From CAVVNN01 sp963749605 (GTDB taxonomy: Bacteria; Actinomycetota; Thermoleophilia; Solirubrobacterales; 70-9), in the NCBI GenBank assembly GCA_963749605.1, contig CAVVNN010000004.1, positions 62,001-126,000 of the forward strand: a stretch of 64,000 nucleotides of DNA, read 5' to 3'. Below are positions 45,287-54,794 of the stretch, in pieces (within the stretch, counting starts at the first letter, position 1; every line of letters begins with the position of its first letter). Under the pieces are notes generated by a model. The model ran no database searches. It saw only the letters and a list, made by a program, of their open reading frames with translations, and was not told the origin of the DNA. The position numbers and the translations under genes are program-made.

Positions 45287-46974
45287 GTGAGCGCAAACGC
45301 CGAACTGCTCTGGATTCTGGTCGAGCAACTCGTGCTCACCGCGCTTCCAGGAACCATGGCGGTCGTCTTTGCCATGCGCCGCGGCCTGCGCAGCGTACCG
45401 CTGCTGCTCTGCGTGGCCCTCGCCGGTTCTGGCTGCACGGCGATGCTCACCTTTTGGGCCTATTACGCCGATCCGACGCTCGGTCAGACCATCGCCTTCT
45501 TCTTCGTGCTGGGGTCCCTGCTTGCGATCATCTGGTGCTGGCGCGAGGGGCTCGACCGCGACATCCTGCGCCGCCTGGCCATCCCGGCAATCCTCTGGGC
45601 GCTGGCCAGTGCCTTCGTCGTCTATCTCGGCTTCTTGCACGGCGGCATCAGCCATCCGCTCCCTACCTCGGGGTCCCGCTTCTCAGGGCCACTGCCCTAC
45701 GACAACGTGATTCCACGGTTCTTCGCCAACTGGTTCTATCGCCACGGCCACAGCGGTACCCCGCCCCTGATCGGGGACTGGCTGGCCAGCGACCGACCGC
45801 CGCTGCAGATCGGTTATGTCCTCGTCCAAAGGCCCTTCGGCTGGGACCGAGCCGGGCTTCACTATGAGGTGCTCGGGGTCGTGCTGCAGCAGCTCTGGAT
45901 CGTCGGCGCCTGGGCGCTGCTCTGCGCGAGCCGCATCCGCCCGCTGGCCCGCGGCCTGGCGATCTTCGCGGCCCTGGTCAGCGACATCGCGCTCGTGCAC
46001 GGGTTCTTCGTCTGGCCGAAGTTGATCGCGGCCGCGTTCCTGCTCGGCGCTCTGGCGATGGTTGTTTCGGCGGACTGGTCGCGGCTTCGGGCCACGCCCT
46101 GGGCGGCCGCTCTATTCGCCGCCCTCTGCGGGCTGGCGTTGCTCGCCCACGGGTCGAGCGCCTTCTTCATCATTCCGCTGCTCGCGGTCGGTGCCTGGCG
46201 CAGCCTTCCGAGTCGGAGCTGGCTCGTGGTCGCGGTGCTGGTCGCGGTGGCGTTGCTGGCGCCGTGGTCGGCGTACCAGACGTGGGGCGATCCGCCCGGA
46301 AACCGCCTCGTCAAGTGGCAGATCGGCGGCTCGCTGGAAATCGACGACCGGAGCTCTCTGGAGGCGATCGTCGATGGCTACCGAGAAGCCGGCCCCGACG
46401 GGACGCTGGAGAACAAGTGGCGCAACTTCACTGAGATGCTCGGAACCGGAGAGGACGGTCGGGTGCCGCAGGACGCCATCGACAGCCTCGGGCAGGGTGA
46501 CGTCAGATCCTTCGTCGGCCTGCTGCGAACCTGGCGCTTCTACAGCCTGTTCCCCTTCCTCGGGATCCTGCTGATCGCTCCGATCGCGATGCTGTTCGCG
46601 CGGGCGCGGGGCACGCCAAGCGGAACGGAGTGGCGGTTCTCGCTCTTCGCCCTCTCTTTTCTCTGCTCGTCTGTCTCGTCTGGGGGTTGTTGATGTTCGG
46701 CAACGAGATCTCCACCGCGACGATCCATGTCGGTACCCTGGCTGTGCCGCTGCTAGCGGTTTGCGCCTGCATCGTTGGTGCATATGCCGTCTACCCTCGC
46801 TTGGCGATCGCCCTTGTGGTGATCAACGCGCTGGCAGTCCTGGCCCTATACGTGCCGGCGCTCTCTCCGCCGCCGGGGACCTCCTACTCGCCGTTGGCGG
46901 CGGTGCTCGCCGCGGCGAGCCTGGCGGGTTTCGGGCTCGTCGCCTTCAGGCAACCGCGGAAACTAGCCCGCTGA
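45287..46974 (+). pseudogene. GT-C-like polytopic membrane protein, frameshifted near the C-terminus
   Basis: GTG 45287 is chosen because it aligns with the start of the 223-residue relative at 41854. The corrected length is about 563 residues with about 13 helices. N-terminal LVLTALPG and LAGSG..AMLTFWAYY, the central LVHGFFVWPKLIAAAFLL and the soluble segment WQIGGSLEIDDRSSLEAI come before the break. At the T run 46657-46660 a missing base ends the first frame; adding one T restores CLVWGLLMFGNEI to PPPGTSYS and the stop at 46974. It presumably transfers a lipid-linked sugar outside the membrane. The homopolymer position suggests a sequence error. Confidence 0.75.
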
Positions 46975-46999
46975 CCGCGCCAATACACTCCTGCACCGC

Positions 47000-48658
47000 G
47001 TGGAGAGGACGACTCGCAATGCCCCCGCGGTGCTGCTGGGCGGCGCTCTGGCTGCTTCGGCAGCCCTGACGCTCGTCCTGACCTCGCGACTGACGTTCTT
47101 CGGCGACTGCTGGGAGTTCCTGATGAACCGGCGGGACTTCACGGTCAACGCGCTGCTCAAACCCCACAACGAGCACATCGTCGTCATCCCGGTCGCGATC
47201 GAGCAGCTGTTCCTGCGGATCTTCGGGATGGCCTCGGCCACTCCCGAATTCGTCCTGCTGACGATCATGCTCCTGGCGACGGCCGCGCTCCTCTACGTGT
47301 ACGTGAAGCGACGGGTCGGGCCTTGGCTCGCTCTCTTCGCTGCCACGCTGCTGCTCTTCCTCGGCCCGGCCTTCGAGGTCCTGCTGTGGACGTTCGAGAT
47401 CAGCTTCGTCGGCTCGGTCCTCTTCGGGCTCGCGATGCTGCTCGCGCTCGAACGCGGCGACCGCCGCGGCGACGTCGCGGCCTGCGTGTTCCTCGGTTTC
47501 TCGTTTGGCTTTTCGAGCCTCGGCATTCCGTTCGCGGTCGCCGCTGCCGTCAGCCTCCTCCAGGGACAGCGCGAGAGTTGGTGGCGCCGTGCCTATGTGG
47601 TCGCGGTCCCGGTTGTGCTCTACGCCGTCTGGTACCTGGGCTGGGGCCACGACGCCGAATCCCACCTCACCCTCCGCAACGTAATGGCCTCCCCCCGTTT
47701 CGTGGCCGAAGCGATGGCAGCCGCGGTCGGCTCCGTGTTCGGCCTGGGGACCAACCCTGTCGGAGGGTCGACCGATCCGGTCTGGGGGCGCTCGATCCTG
47801 GTCGCGCTGGTCGTCATCTTCGGCTACCGCCAGTACCGGAAGCCGGGAGTCGCTCCCGGCTTCTGGCCGGTCGCCGCGGCGGCGGCGGCCAACTGGTTCC
47901 TCGCTGCTTTCAACGAGATGCCAGGCCGCGAGCCCGCCGCGAGCCGGTACCAGTACGTCGGGGCGATCTTCGTCCTGATGCTCCTCGCCAACCTGCTCAG
48001 GGACGTGCGCTTCAGCCGCCGCGCCCTCATCGTTACCGGCGCGGTGACCGTCGCCGCGGTCGCCACGAACCTCGTCGTCCTCAAGGACGGCAGGGACTTC
48101 TTCCTCGAAAACACGATCCTGACCAGATCCGATACCGCCGCGATCGAAATCGCCCGGCGGACGGTCGATCCCGAATTTGCACTGACCCCGGAAGTGGCGG
48201 GTACCCCGGTCCTGATCGACATCTCCGCCGGCAAGTTCCTCACCGCGGTCGACGAATACGGCTCGCCGGCCTACTCGCCCGAGCAGCTTGCTTCGGCCCC
48301 TGAGCAGGGTCGCCGCCAGGCCGACATCGTCCTCGGACAGGCCCTGCCGATCTCGGCCGGCACATCGAACGGCGCCTACGGGCCGGAATCTGCCGCCGAA
48401 AACTGTGTCCCTCTGCCGGCCGGCAGCCAGTCTCCGACCTCCGAGGTGCGCCTCTCTCCCGGCCTCACCCGGATCGAGCTGGCGCCCGGGCCTCACGCCG
48501 GCTTCTCTCTGCGCCGCTTCGCGGTCGGCGAGTACCCCGTGGCGACCGAAGGCGCTCCCGGCGATTCGGTCACGGTCCTACGGATCCCGCGCGACGAATC
48601 GCGCCGGCCCTGGTACCTGCACGTAGAAGCCACCCAGGCGGCGCGGGTCTGCCGCTGA
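47000..48658 (+). CDS. Polytopic membrane protein, GT-C-like
   Basis: The 552-residue protein has about 10 helices in the first 350 residues and a soluble domain after them. The first loop FFGDCWEFLMNRRDFTVNAL and the HNEHIVVIPVAIEQ segment resemble the acceptor/donor loop of ArnT-like and mannosyltransferase-like proteins that lack further annotation. The C-terminal 200 residues are beta-rich and predicted to lie outside. It starts at a GTG 25 bases after the frameshifted membrane protein. The function is unknown; a glycan-decorating role is suggested by context. Confidence 0.7.
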   Translation: MERTTRNAPAVLLGGALAASAALTLVLTSRLTFFGDCWEFLMNRRDFTVNALLKPHNEHIVVIPVAIEQLFLRIFGMASATPEFVLLTIMLLATAALLYVYVKRRVGPWLALFAATLLLFLGPAFEVLLWTFEISFVGSVLFGLAMLLALERGDRRGDVAACVFLGFSFGFSSLGIPFAVAAAVSLLQGQRESWWRRAYVVAVPVVLYAVWYLGWGHDAESHLTLRNVMASPRFVAEAMAAAVGSVFGLGTNPVGGSTDPVWGRSILVALVVIFGYRQYRKPGVAPGFWPVAAAAAANWFLAAFNEMPGREPAASRYQYVGAIFVLMLLANLLRDVRFSRRALIVTGAVTVAAVATNLVVLKDGRDFFLENTILTRSDTAAIEIARRTVDPEFALTPEVAGTPVLIDISAGKFLTAVDEYGSPAYSPEQLASAPEQGRRQADIVLGQALPISAGTSNGAYGPESAAENCVPLPAGSQSPTSEVRLSPGLTRIELAPGPHAGFSLRRFAVGEYPVATEGAPGDSVTVLRIPRDESRRPWYLHVEATQAARVCR

Positions 48659-48667
48659 GGCCCCGCG

Positions 48668-49555
48668 CTAGAGGTCCTCGGCGATACGCGGCGCGTCGCG
48701 CCTGAAGATCCAGACGCCGAAGACGCAGATGGCGACGAAGATCGCCGCCGCCGGCAGCAGGTGCAGCCAGCCGCCGGCGATTTCGACCGCGCTCGAGGCG
48801 TGCGGTTCCGTTTCGGGGTTCGCCGCCGTCCGCGGTTCGTGCAGGATCCAGACCCGGACCTGCACGAAGATCACCGCCAGCGGGTTCAGCATCAGCAGCT
48901 TTTCCGTCGTCGGGTTGTGGAAGACCGAGATCGGATAGAGGATCGGCGAACCGTAGAAGAGCATCTGCGCCAGTACGACCCACATGATCGCGACGTCGCG
49001 GAAGCGGACGTAGAGGACCGAGAGGGCCATGCTCACCGTTGCGGTCAGAACGAACAGGGCCGCGATCGCGACTGGGAAGAGCAGCCAGCTCCAGGCCGGG
49101 GTGACGCCGAAGGCGAGGACGAAGACGAAGACGACGACGAGGTTGAGGCAGAGGTTGAAGGCGCCGGTGAGGACGGTGGCGAGCGGGATCACCAGCCGCG
49201 GGAACTGAGTCTTGCGGACGATCCCCTCCTGGCTGACGACCGATTGGACCGCGTTGGTGCTCGATTCCTGGAAGAAGGTGAAGAGGACGATGCCCAGCAG
49301 CAGCATCACCGGGTAGTGCTCGACTTCGGCGCTGCCGGCTTTGAAGACGTTGGTGAAGATGAAGAGCAGCACCCCGAACAGCGCCAGGGGGCGGATCAAC
49401 GACCACAGGTAGCCGAGCACGGTTCCGAAGTAGACGCGCCGGAACTCGGTCACCGAGACCAGCCAGAGCAGGTCGAAGAAGCGCCGCACCCCACCGCCGA
49501 GTGCCGAGGGACCGTGCACCTCCCTCAACGAGGGCTGCGTTGCGGGAACGCTCAT
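48668..49555 (-). CDS. wzm: ABC-2 type polysaccharide export permease (Wzm-like)
   Basis: The 295-residue protein has six hydrophobic helices. Typical Wzm/TagG features are FRRVYFGTVLGYLWSLIRPL at the start of the membrane part and GIVRKTQFPRLVIPLATVL in the first cytoplasmic segment. A soluble insertion after the fifth helix (HEPRTAANPETEPHASS) is species-specific. It moves lipid-linked polysaccharide across the inner membrane together with Wzt. It overlaps the wzt stop by four bases (ATGA), as expected for a two-gene exporter. Confidence 0.92.
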   Translation of the reverse strand: MSVPATQPSLREVHGPSALGGGVRRFFDLLWLVSVTEFRRVYFGTVLGYLWSLIRPLALFGVLLFIFTNVFKAGSAEVEHYPVMLLLGIVLFTFFQESSTNAVQSVVSQEGIVRKTQFPRLVIPLATVLTGAFNLCLNLVVVFVFVLAFGVTPAWSWLLFPVAIAALFVLTATVSMALSVLYVRFRDVAIMWVVLAQMLFYGSPILYPISVFHNPTTEKLLMLNPLAVIFVQVRVWILHEPRTAANPETEPHASSAVEIAGGWLHLLPAAAIFVAICVFGVWIFRRDAPRIAEDL

Positions 49556-50793
49556 CGGCTCTCTCCGCTCTCGATCTCAGTCTCGACCTGATACGGGAGG
49601 TGGACGATCCCGTGCGAGGTGGATTCCCCTCCAAAGACGACGAAGTCGACCGAGTTGTGGACGTAGAGGGCGACGCCGGTGTTGTTGACGCGATTGATGC
49701 CGCAGTGGACGAAGTAGCGCCCGGGAACGAGCAGGTTCTCGATCTTGGCGCTCACCTTCACGCGCTCGCCCGCGGCCAAGGCGGTCGAGCCGTCGTCTCT
49801 TTCCACTCCGGCGCCGAACTGGAAGACCCCGACCCCGTCGGCGTTGGCGACGATGAAGCCCACCCCCAGCCCCGGGTTGTCGCGCATCGCTTCGAGCTCG
49901 ACCCGCAGTCGGATCGGGTTCCCGCCTTCGACGTTGGTCAAGCGCTCGCCGTCGGCGTTCTCGATCCAGGCGTCGAGCATCCGAACTTCGTCGCCTTCGC
50001 CAGTCGGGGTGCCGCCGGTTTCGCTGCCCCTTTCGAAGTTCAGCTGCAGGTAGCGGCGTCCGACCTCGGCCGGGTCGCCGATGAGTTGGACCTTCCCGCC
50101 ATCGACCAGCATCGCGCGGTGGCAGTACTGCTCCACGGTCGGCATCTCGTGGGTGACCAGGACGATTGTCTTCCCCTCCGCTTTCATCTCGTTGAACGCG
50201 TCGGCGCACTTCTGCTGGAAGGAGGCGTCGCCCACCGCCAGCACCTCGTCGATCAGCAGCACGTCTGCATCCGCCTGCAGCATCACCGAGAAGGCGAGCC
50301 GGACCTGCATTCCCGAGGAGTAGTTCTTCAGTTTCAGGTCGGCGAATTCCTCGAGTTCGGCGAACTCAATCACGGCGTCGAGCCGGTTCCGTGTCTCCTT
50401 CGGCGTCAGTCCCATCATCACCCCGTTGAGGACGACGTTTTCGCGTGCCGTCAGCTCCGGGTTGAAGCCGACTCCCAGCTCGATGAACGGTGCCAGGCGC
50501 CCCGCCAGTCGGATCGTTCCCGCGTCGGCCCGGTAGATGCTCGCGAGCAGCTTCAGCAGCGTGCTCTTACCGGAGCCGTTGCGCCCGACGATCCCGAAGA
50601 ACTCGCCCTGGTGGATGTCGAAGGAGACGTCGTCGAGTGCGCGCAGCACTCGGACGTCGCTCGACGCGAAGGGGCGGACGATCCGCTCTTTGATCGAGTC
50701 GACCCGGTGGGTGGGGATGCGGAAGGTCTTCTCCAGGCCCCGCGCTTCGATCGCAAGGGGCGCTGAGGACCCCGAGAGATGTGGGCGATCTAT
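49552..50793 (-). CDS. wzt: ABC transporter ATPase of polysaccharide export (Wzt-like) with C-terminal glycan-binding domain
   Basis: About 413 residues. The ATPase domain (about 10-250) has Walker A GRNGSGKSTLLKLL, signature YSSGMQVRLAF and Walker B DVLLIDEVLAVGDASF. The C-terminal domain (about 260-410: MLDAWIENADGERLTNVEGG) is the Wzt-C beta-sandwich that recognises the finished chain end. No ATG, GTG or TTG precedes the conserved EARGLEKTFRI in frame; the only boundary marker is an ATA at 50791-50793 overlapping the TAG of the upstream gene. The start is therefore uncertain and may hide an upstream sequence error. Confidence 0.88.
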   Translation of the reverse strand: MDRPHLSGSSAPLAIEARGLEKTFRIPTHRVDSIKERIVRPFASSDVRVLRALDDVSFDIHQGEFFGIVGRNGSGKSTLLKLLASIYRADAGTIRLAGRLAPFIELGVGFNPELTARENVVLNGVMMGLTPKETRNRLDAVIEFAELEEFADLKLKNYSSGMQVRLAFSVMLQADADVLLIDEVLAVGDASFQQKCADAFNEMKAEGKTIVLVTHEMPTVEQYCHRAMLVDGGKVQLIGDPAEVGRRYLQLNFERGSETGGTPTGEGDEVRMLDAWIENADGERLTNVEGGNPIRLRVELEAMRDNPGLGVGFIVANADGVGVFQFGAGVERDDGSTALAAGERVKVSAKIENLLVPGRYFVHCGINRVNNTGVALYVHNSVDFVVFGGESTSHGIVHLPYQVETEIESGESR

Positions 50794-51707
50794 GGTCTTG
50801 CCCTCCGACGCCGAACCTCGTTGCGGGCCTTCGCCAGCACCCGTTTCGAGAAGTGCCTGAGCCTCTCCAGCGCGCCGGGCGCCGCGGCAGCCGCCGGCGA
50901 CCCCGGAATCGGTGGGGGAGGGGCGGGAAGCGGGCCCTGCTTGCGGAGGACGACGATGAACTCGATCGCCCTGCGCGCCGTGGCCTCGATGTCGAAGGCA
51001 TCGCCGAAGCGCTCGCGGCAGGCGAGGATCAGCTGCAGGAACTCGGCCTGGGTCCAGACGTGCATGTGGATCGAGTACGCGGCCTCCTCCAGCGCCCGTG
51101 CCTTCTCCACGACCCACTCCTCCGAGGCGGCCTGCTCGGCGGTGCCGACCGAGGGCGACTCCTCGTCGATGACCAGGCGCGCCCACTCCTGGAAGTGTTC
51201 GGTGCGGGAGCGCTCCGGACCGTGCTCGTAGTCCTCGAGCATGTGCTCGATCGCGGTGACCGGGCGGCGGAAGTCGAAGGTGTAGCGCTTGTCCGGAACC
51301 GCGTAGAAGAGGATCCCCCCGGGCTTCAGTTTGCCCAGGTGAGTCTCGATCGTGCCGATCGGGTTCTCGCAGTGCTCGAGGAAGTGGTTGGCGACGATGA
51401 AGTCCTGGCTCTCCTCGGCGATCGTCGACAGCGTCTCGCCGTCGTCGACGACGGCGACCTCGGTCAGGTCCCACTCGGCCAGCTCCGGGTACTCCCGGCG
51501 CAGCTCGTCCGTTCTCATCCGGTCGACGTAGCGGACCCGGACGTGTGGCGGCATCGCCAACGGCTGATGCAGGGGCCCGATCTCAAGTCCCTCCCCGAAT
51601 AGGTATCGGGCCGCGAACTCGGCCCGGGCTTCAAGGTACACGGGAGGTGGGTCGAGCTGGACAGCTTGGCCGGGGGCGCGCTCCCCGGGCCGGTTGATCG
51701 TGCTCAT
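50790..51707 (-). CDS. SAM-dependent methyltransferase
   Basis: The 305-residue protein has a divergent motif I (YLFGEGLEIGPLHQPL), followed by VRYVDRMRTDELRREY and DFIVANHFLEHCENPIGT (motif post-II), and LKPGGILFYAVPDKRYTFD (motif III). This type is common next to Wzt/Wzm and is proposed to modify the sugar chain. A proline-rich segment (PAPPPPIPG) and a basic tail end the protein. It is immediately upstream of wzt on the same strand, and its stop overlaps the apparent wzt start, so the three genes form one operon (methyltransferase, wzt, wzm). Confidence 0.82.
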   Translation of the reverse strand: MSTINRPGERAPGQAVQLDPPPVYLEARAEFAARYLFGEGLEIGPLHQPLAMPPHVRVRYVDRMRTDELRREYPELAEWDLTEVAVVDDGETLSTIAEESQDFIVANHFLEHCENPIGTIETHLGKLKPGGILFYAVPDKRYTFDFRRPVTAIEHMLEDYEHGPERSRTEHFQEWARLVIDEESPSVGTAEQAASEEWVVEKARALEEAAYSIHMHVWTQAEFLQLILACRERFGDAFDIEATARRAIEFIVVLRKQGPLPAPPPPIPGSPAAAAAPGALERLRHFSKRVLAKARNEVRRRRARP

Positions 51708-51739
51708 GGCTGCAGGCTACCTGCCAACTATGGACAGCG

Positions 51740-52741
51740 GTGACGCGCACGCAGCTGTCAGGCTTCGCTCGCGTGAACGAGGTCCGAACCGTCGCCGTGG
51801 TGATCCCCAGCTGGAACTCCCTGGGCCTGCTGCCGCGCTGCCTCGACTCGATCCGCGATCAGGGCGTGGAGGTAGAGCTGCTCGTCGTCGACAACGGTTC
51901 TAGCGACGGTTCGGTCGGCTTCCTGGAAGAACGCGAAGTTGTGCACCTGGCGCTGCCCCGCAACGTTGGCTTCGCGACGGCGCTCAATCTGGGCGTCGCG
52001 AGGGTTCGCTCCCAGACGGTCATGGCTCTGAACGCCGACACCGTCCTGGAGCCCGGCTGCATCGGCGCGCTCCAAGAGGCGCTGCTCGGCGATCCCGCCC
52101 TGGGGGGCGTGCAGCCGCGAATCCTCCAGCTCGAGGGCGATGCCGGCGCGGCGACCGTGGCGAGCGCCCGTCTCTACAGCGCCGGCCAGGCGCTGACCGC
52201 CGATGGCCGGGCGCTCGAGCTGGGCGCCGGCCAGGCGCAGTCGGACCGCTTCCTGCAGCGCCGGGAGGTATTCGGGGTCTGCGGGGCCGCCTGCCTTCTC
52301 CGCCGCGAGCTTTTCGACCAACTCGGCGGCTACGACGAGTCCTACTTCGCCTTCTACGAGGACGTCGACCTCAACCTGCGGGCGCGGATCGGGGGCTGGC
52401 GCTTCGAGTACGTCCCGGGGGCGGTCGTTTGGCATGTCGGCAACGCTTCCTGGACCGCGGGCTTCGAGCGCCCCGGGGCCGAGAACGCCCGGCTGGTCGC
52501 TCGCAACCGCCTCGCCACCCAGCTCAAGTTCATGCCGCTCGCGGCCGCGCCGCGGATCGCCGCCGTCGAGGTCGGCGCGCTGCTGCGGGCGGCGAAGCAG
52601 CGGCGGCTGGCGGCGACGCTGAGCGGCAAGCTGGCGGCGCTGCGCTGGCTGCAGCGGTTGCTGCGTGAGCGGCGGCGACTGCGCCGCGACGGCGACCCAG
52701 CGCGGGCGCGGCGTTGGTTGGGAATCGGGGCCGGTGGCTGA
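51740..52741 (+). CDS. GT2-family glycosyltransferase (rhamnosyltransferase-like)
   Basis: The 333-residue protein has VAVVIPSWNSLGLLPRCLDS, LLVVDNGSSDGSVGFL, PRNVGFATALNLGV and MALNADTVLEPG (the DxD equivalent), plus GACLLRRELFDQLGGYDESYF and YEDVDLNLRARIGGWRF. This is the rhamnosyltransferase-type GT2 pattern with an amphipathic basic C-terminus that can lie on the membrane. It may use the dTDP-rhamnose made by the neighbouring rml genes. GTG codons at 51740 and 51773 are both possible starts; the second begins right before the fold. Confidence 0.87.
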   Translation: MTRTQLSGFARVNEVRTVAVVIPSWNSLGLLPRCLDSIRDQGVEVELLVVDNGSSDGSVGFLEEREVVHLALPRNVGFATALNLGVARVRSQTVMALNADTVLEPGCIGALQEALLGDPALGGVQPRILQLEGDAGAATVASARLYSAGQALTADGRALELGAGQAQSDRFLQRREVFGVCGAACLLRRELFDQLGGYDESYFAFYEDVDLNLRARIGGWRFEYVPGAVVWHVGNASWTAGFERPGAENARLVARNRLATQLKFMPLAAAPRIAAVEVGALLRAAKQRRLAATLSGKLAALRWLQRLLRERRRLRRDGDPARARRWLGIGAGG

Positions 52742-52744
52742 CGC

Positions 52745-53672
52745 TCAGCCACGCCGCCGCCGCCACGCCAGTGCCTGCCGGGCGCTGATCTCGAGCAGTG
52801 GGGCGCTGTCGACCTCACGCCGCTCCAGGTTCGCGCCGGCACGCCAGCCGCGGAGGCGGCCGCCGACTCCGGCGCCGGTGCGATTCAGCAGCAGCTGGCC
52901 GGCGCAGATAGCCCCCTCGCAGGCGAGCGCCCGCAGGGCCAGACGCGGCTGCGACATCACTCCGTAGCGGCGCAGCATGTAGCCGCGGCTCCAGCCGGTG
53001 CGGGCGTACTTCTCGCCGCTTCCGGGGCCGAGGCTGGCCGAGTAGGCATGCAGCGCCCTCGCCTCTGGCGCCAGGCGACAGCGTCCGCCCGCCGCGCTCA
53101 AGCGAAGCGCCAGGTCGAGGTCCTCGTAGTAGAGGAAGATGCGCTCGTCGAAGCCGCCGACGGCCTCGAAGGCATCGCGCCGGTAGAGGGCCGCGCCGCC
53201 GGTCGGCCCGAGCGGATCGGCCGCCTCCTCCAGCGCCGGGAGCGGTTCGCCATGCAGGTGGTCGAAGCCCATCAGGGTGCGGTCGGCCACCACGCCGGCG
53301 GAGTCGATCGACCCCGGCGCGGCCTCCTGCAGCAGCACGCCGGCCACCATCTCAACTCCCCCGCCCGCCGCCTCCAGCATCGCCTCGACGAAGCGCGGCT
53401 CGCACTCGGTGTCGTTGTTGAGCAGGATCAGCGGATCGGCCGGGTGCTCGCGCGACAGCGCGGTTGATCGCCGGGCCGAAGCCGAGGTTCCGCCCCAGCT
53501 CGAGCACCGACACCTCGGGGAACTGCTCGCGAACCAGCGCCACCGAGTCGTCCGCGGAGCCGTTGTCGACGAGCACGACGTCGACCGGCTGAGTTTGCCC
53601 TCGCAGGCTTCCCAGCACCCGCTCGAGGTGCCGGGCGCCGTTGTAGTTCGGGATGTAGACGGCAGGTCGCAC
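52745..53672 (-). pseudogene. GT2-family glycosyltransferase (rhamnosyltransferase-like), frameshifted
   Basis: Corrected length is about 308 residues. Before the break: AVYIPNYNGARHLERVLGSL, VVLVDNGSADDSVALVREQF and GRNLGFGPAINRAV. After it: ADPLILLNNDTECEPRF (the DxD), GGAALYRRDAFEAVGGFDER and YYEDLDLALRLSAAGG. The frame changes near 53446-53454; dropping one base in the minus-strand GTCGCGCGAG gives AVREHPADPLILLNND. The gene converges on the GT2 at 51740 and is divergent from rmlA. It probably transfers rhamnose or a related sugar. Confidence 0.8.
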
Positions 53673-53707
53673 GGTATTGCTCGCAGTCAGTAGGGTTGCA
53701 GCCTCGC

Positions 53708-54794
53708 ATGGAGCCTTTGAAGGGACTGATCCTCTCCGGCGGCGCGGGCACGCGGCTGCGACCGATCACTCACACCTCGGCGAAGCAGCTCGTGCCGGTC
53801 GCCAACAAGCCCGTGCTGTTCTACGGGATCGAGGCGCTGGTCGACGCCGGGGTGACGGAGATCGGGATCATCATCGCCCCCGAGACCGGCGAGGAGATCC
53901 GCGAGGCGGCCGGCGACGGCTCCGCCTTCGGCGCCAGATCACCTACATCGTCCAGGACAAGCCCGCCGGCCTCGCCCACGCGGTGCTCACCGCCGAGGAG
54001 TTCATCGGCGGCTCGCCCTTCGTCATGTACCTCGGCGACAACCTGCTGCGCGACGGCCTGCGCGGCCTCGTCTCGACCTTCCGCGAGGACGAGCCCGACG
54101 CGCTGATCCTGCTCACCCCGGTCGACGACCCCAGCTCCTACGGCGTCGCCGAGCTCGACGGCGAGCGGATCGTGCGCCTGATCGAGAAGCCCAAAGACCC
54201 GCCCTCGAACCTCGCCCTGGTCGGCGTCTACCTCTTCGGCCCCGCCGATCTTCGACGCCGCCCGCGCGCTCGAGCCCTCCTGGCGCGGCGAGCTGCGAGA
54301 TCACCGAGGCGATCCAGGGCCTGATCGAGGACGGCCACACGCGTGCAGTCGGAGGTCGTGACGCGGCTGGTGGAAGGACACCGGCCAGCTCGCCGACATG
54401 CTCGAGGCCAACCGGCTCGTGCTGGAGGAGATCGAGACGCGGATCGACGGCGAGATCGACGACTCGCGCAGGTCGAGGGCCGCGTCGTCGTCGAGGCGGG
54501 CGCCAAGGTGGTCGGCTCGGTCGTCCGCGGCCCGGCCGTGATCGGCGCCGGCGCCTGCATCGAGGACGCCTACGTCGGCCCCTACACCTCGATCGGCGAG
54601 GACGTCCACATCCGCCGCTCCGAAGTCGAGCACTCGATCGTCCTCGCCGGCTCGGTGGTCGAGGACCTCGGCACTCGCATGGAGGCGAGCCTGCTCGGCC
54701 GCAACGTCAAGCTCACCCGCAGCGACGGAATGCCGAAGACGCTGCGCCTGCTGGTCGGCGACAACTGCGAGATCCAGATCGTCGTGGGCGATGA
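53708..54794 (+). pseudogene. rmlA: Glucose-1-phosphate thymidylyltransferase (long form), with at least six frame changes
   Basis: Joining the frames gives a complete long-form RmlA of about 355 residues: KGLILSGGAGTRLRPITHTS (nucleotide loop), KQLVPVANKPV, YLGDNLLRDG, LIEKPKDPPSNLALVGVYLF, ITEAIQGLI, QSEVVT, WWKDTGQLADMLEANRLVLE and a left-handed beta-helix C-terminus (VVRGPAVIGAGACIEDAYVG). Frame changes lie near 53934, 54246, 54295, 54345, 54368 and 54472, possibly another near 54785. It makes dTDP-glucose, the first step to dTDP-rhamnose. The flanking rmlD, rmlB and rmlC are intact. Motifs survive in every segment, which favours local sequence error. Confidence 0.82.

Noticed and set aside
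46946..48496. 516-codon open frame antisense to the membrane protein at 47000
   Set aside because: The opposite strand has membrane helices and a consistent gene layout; this frame has only charged low-complexity sequence.
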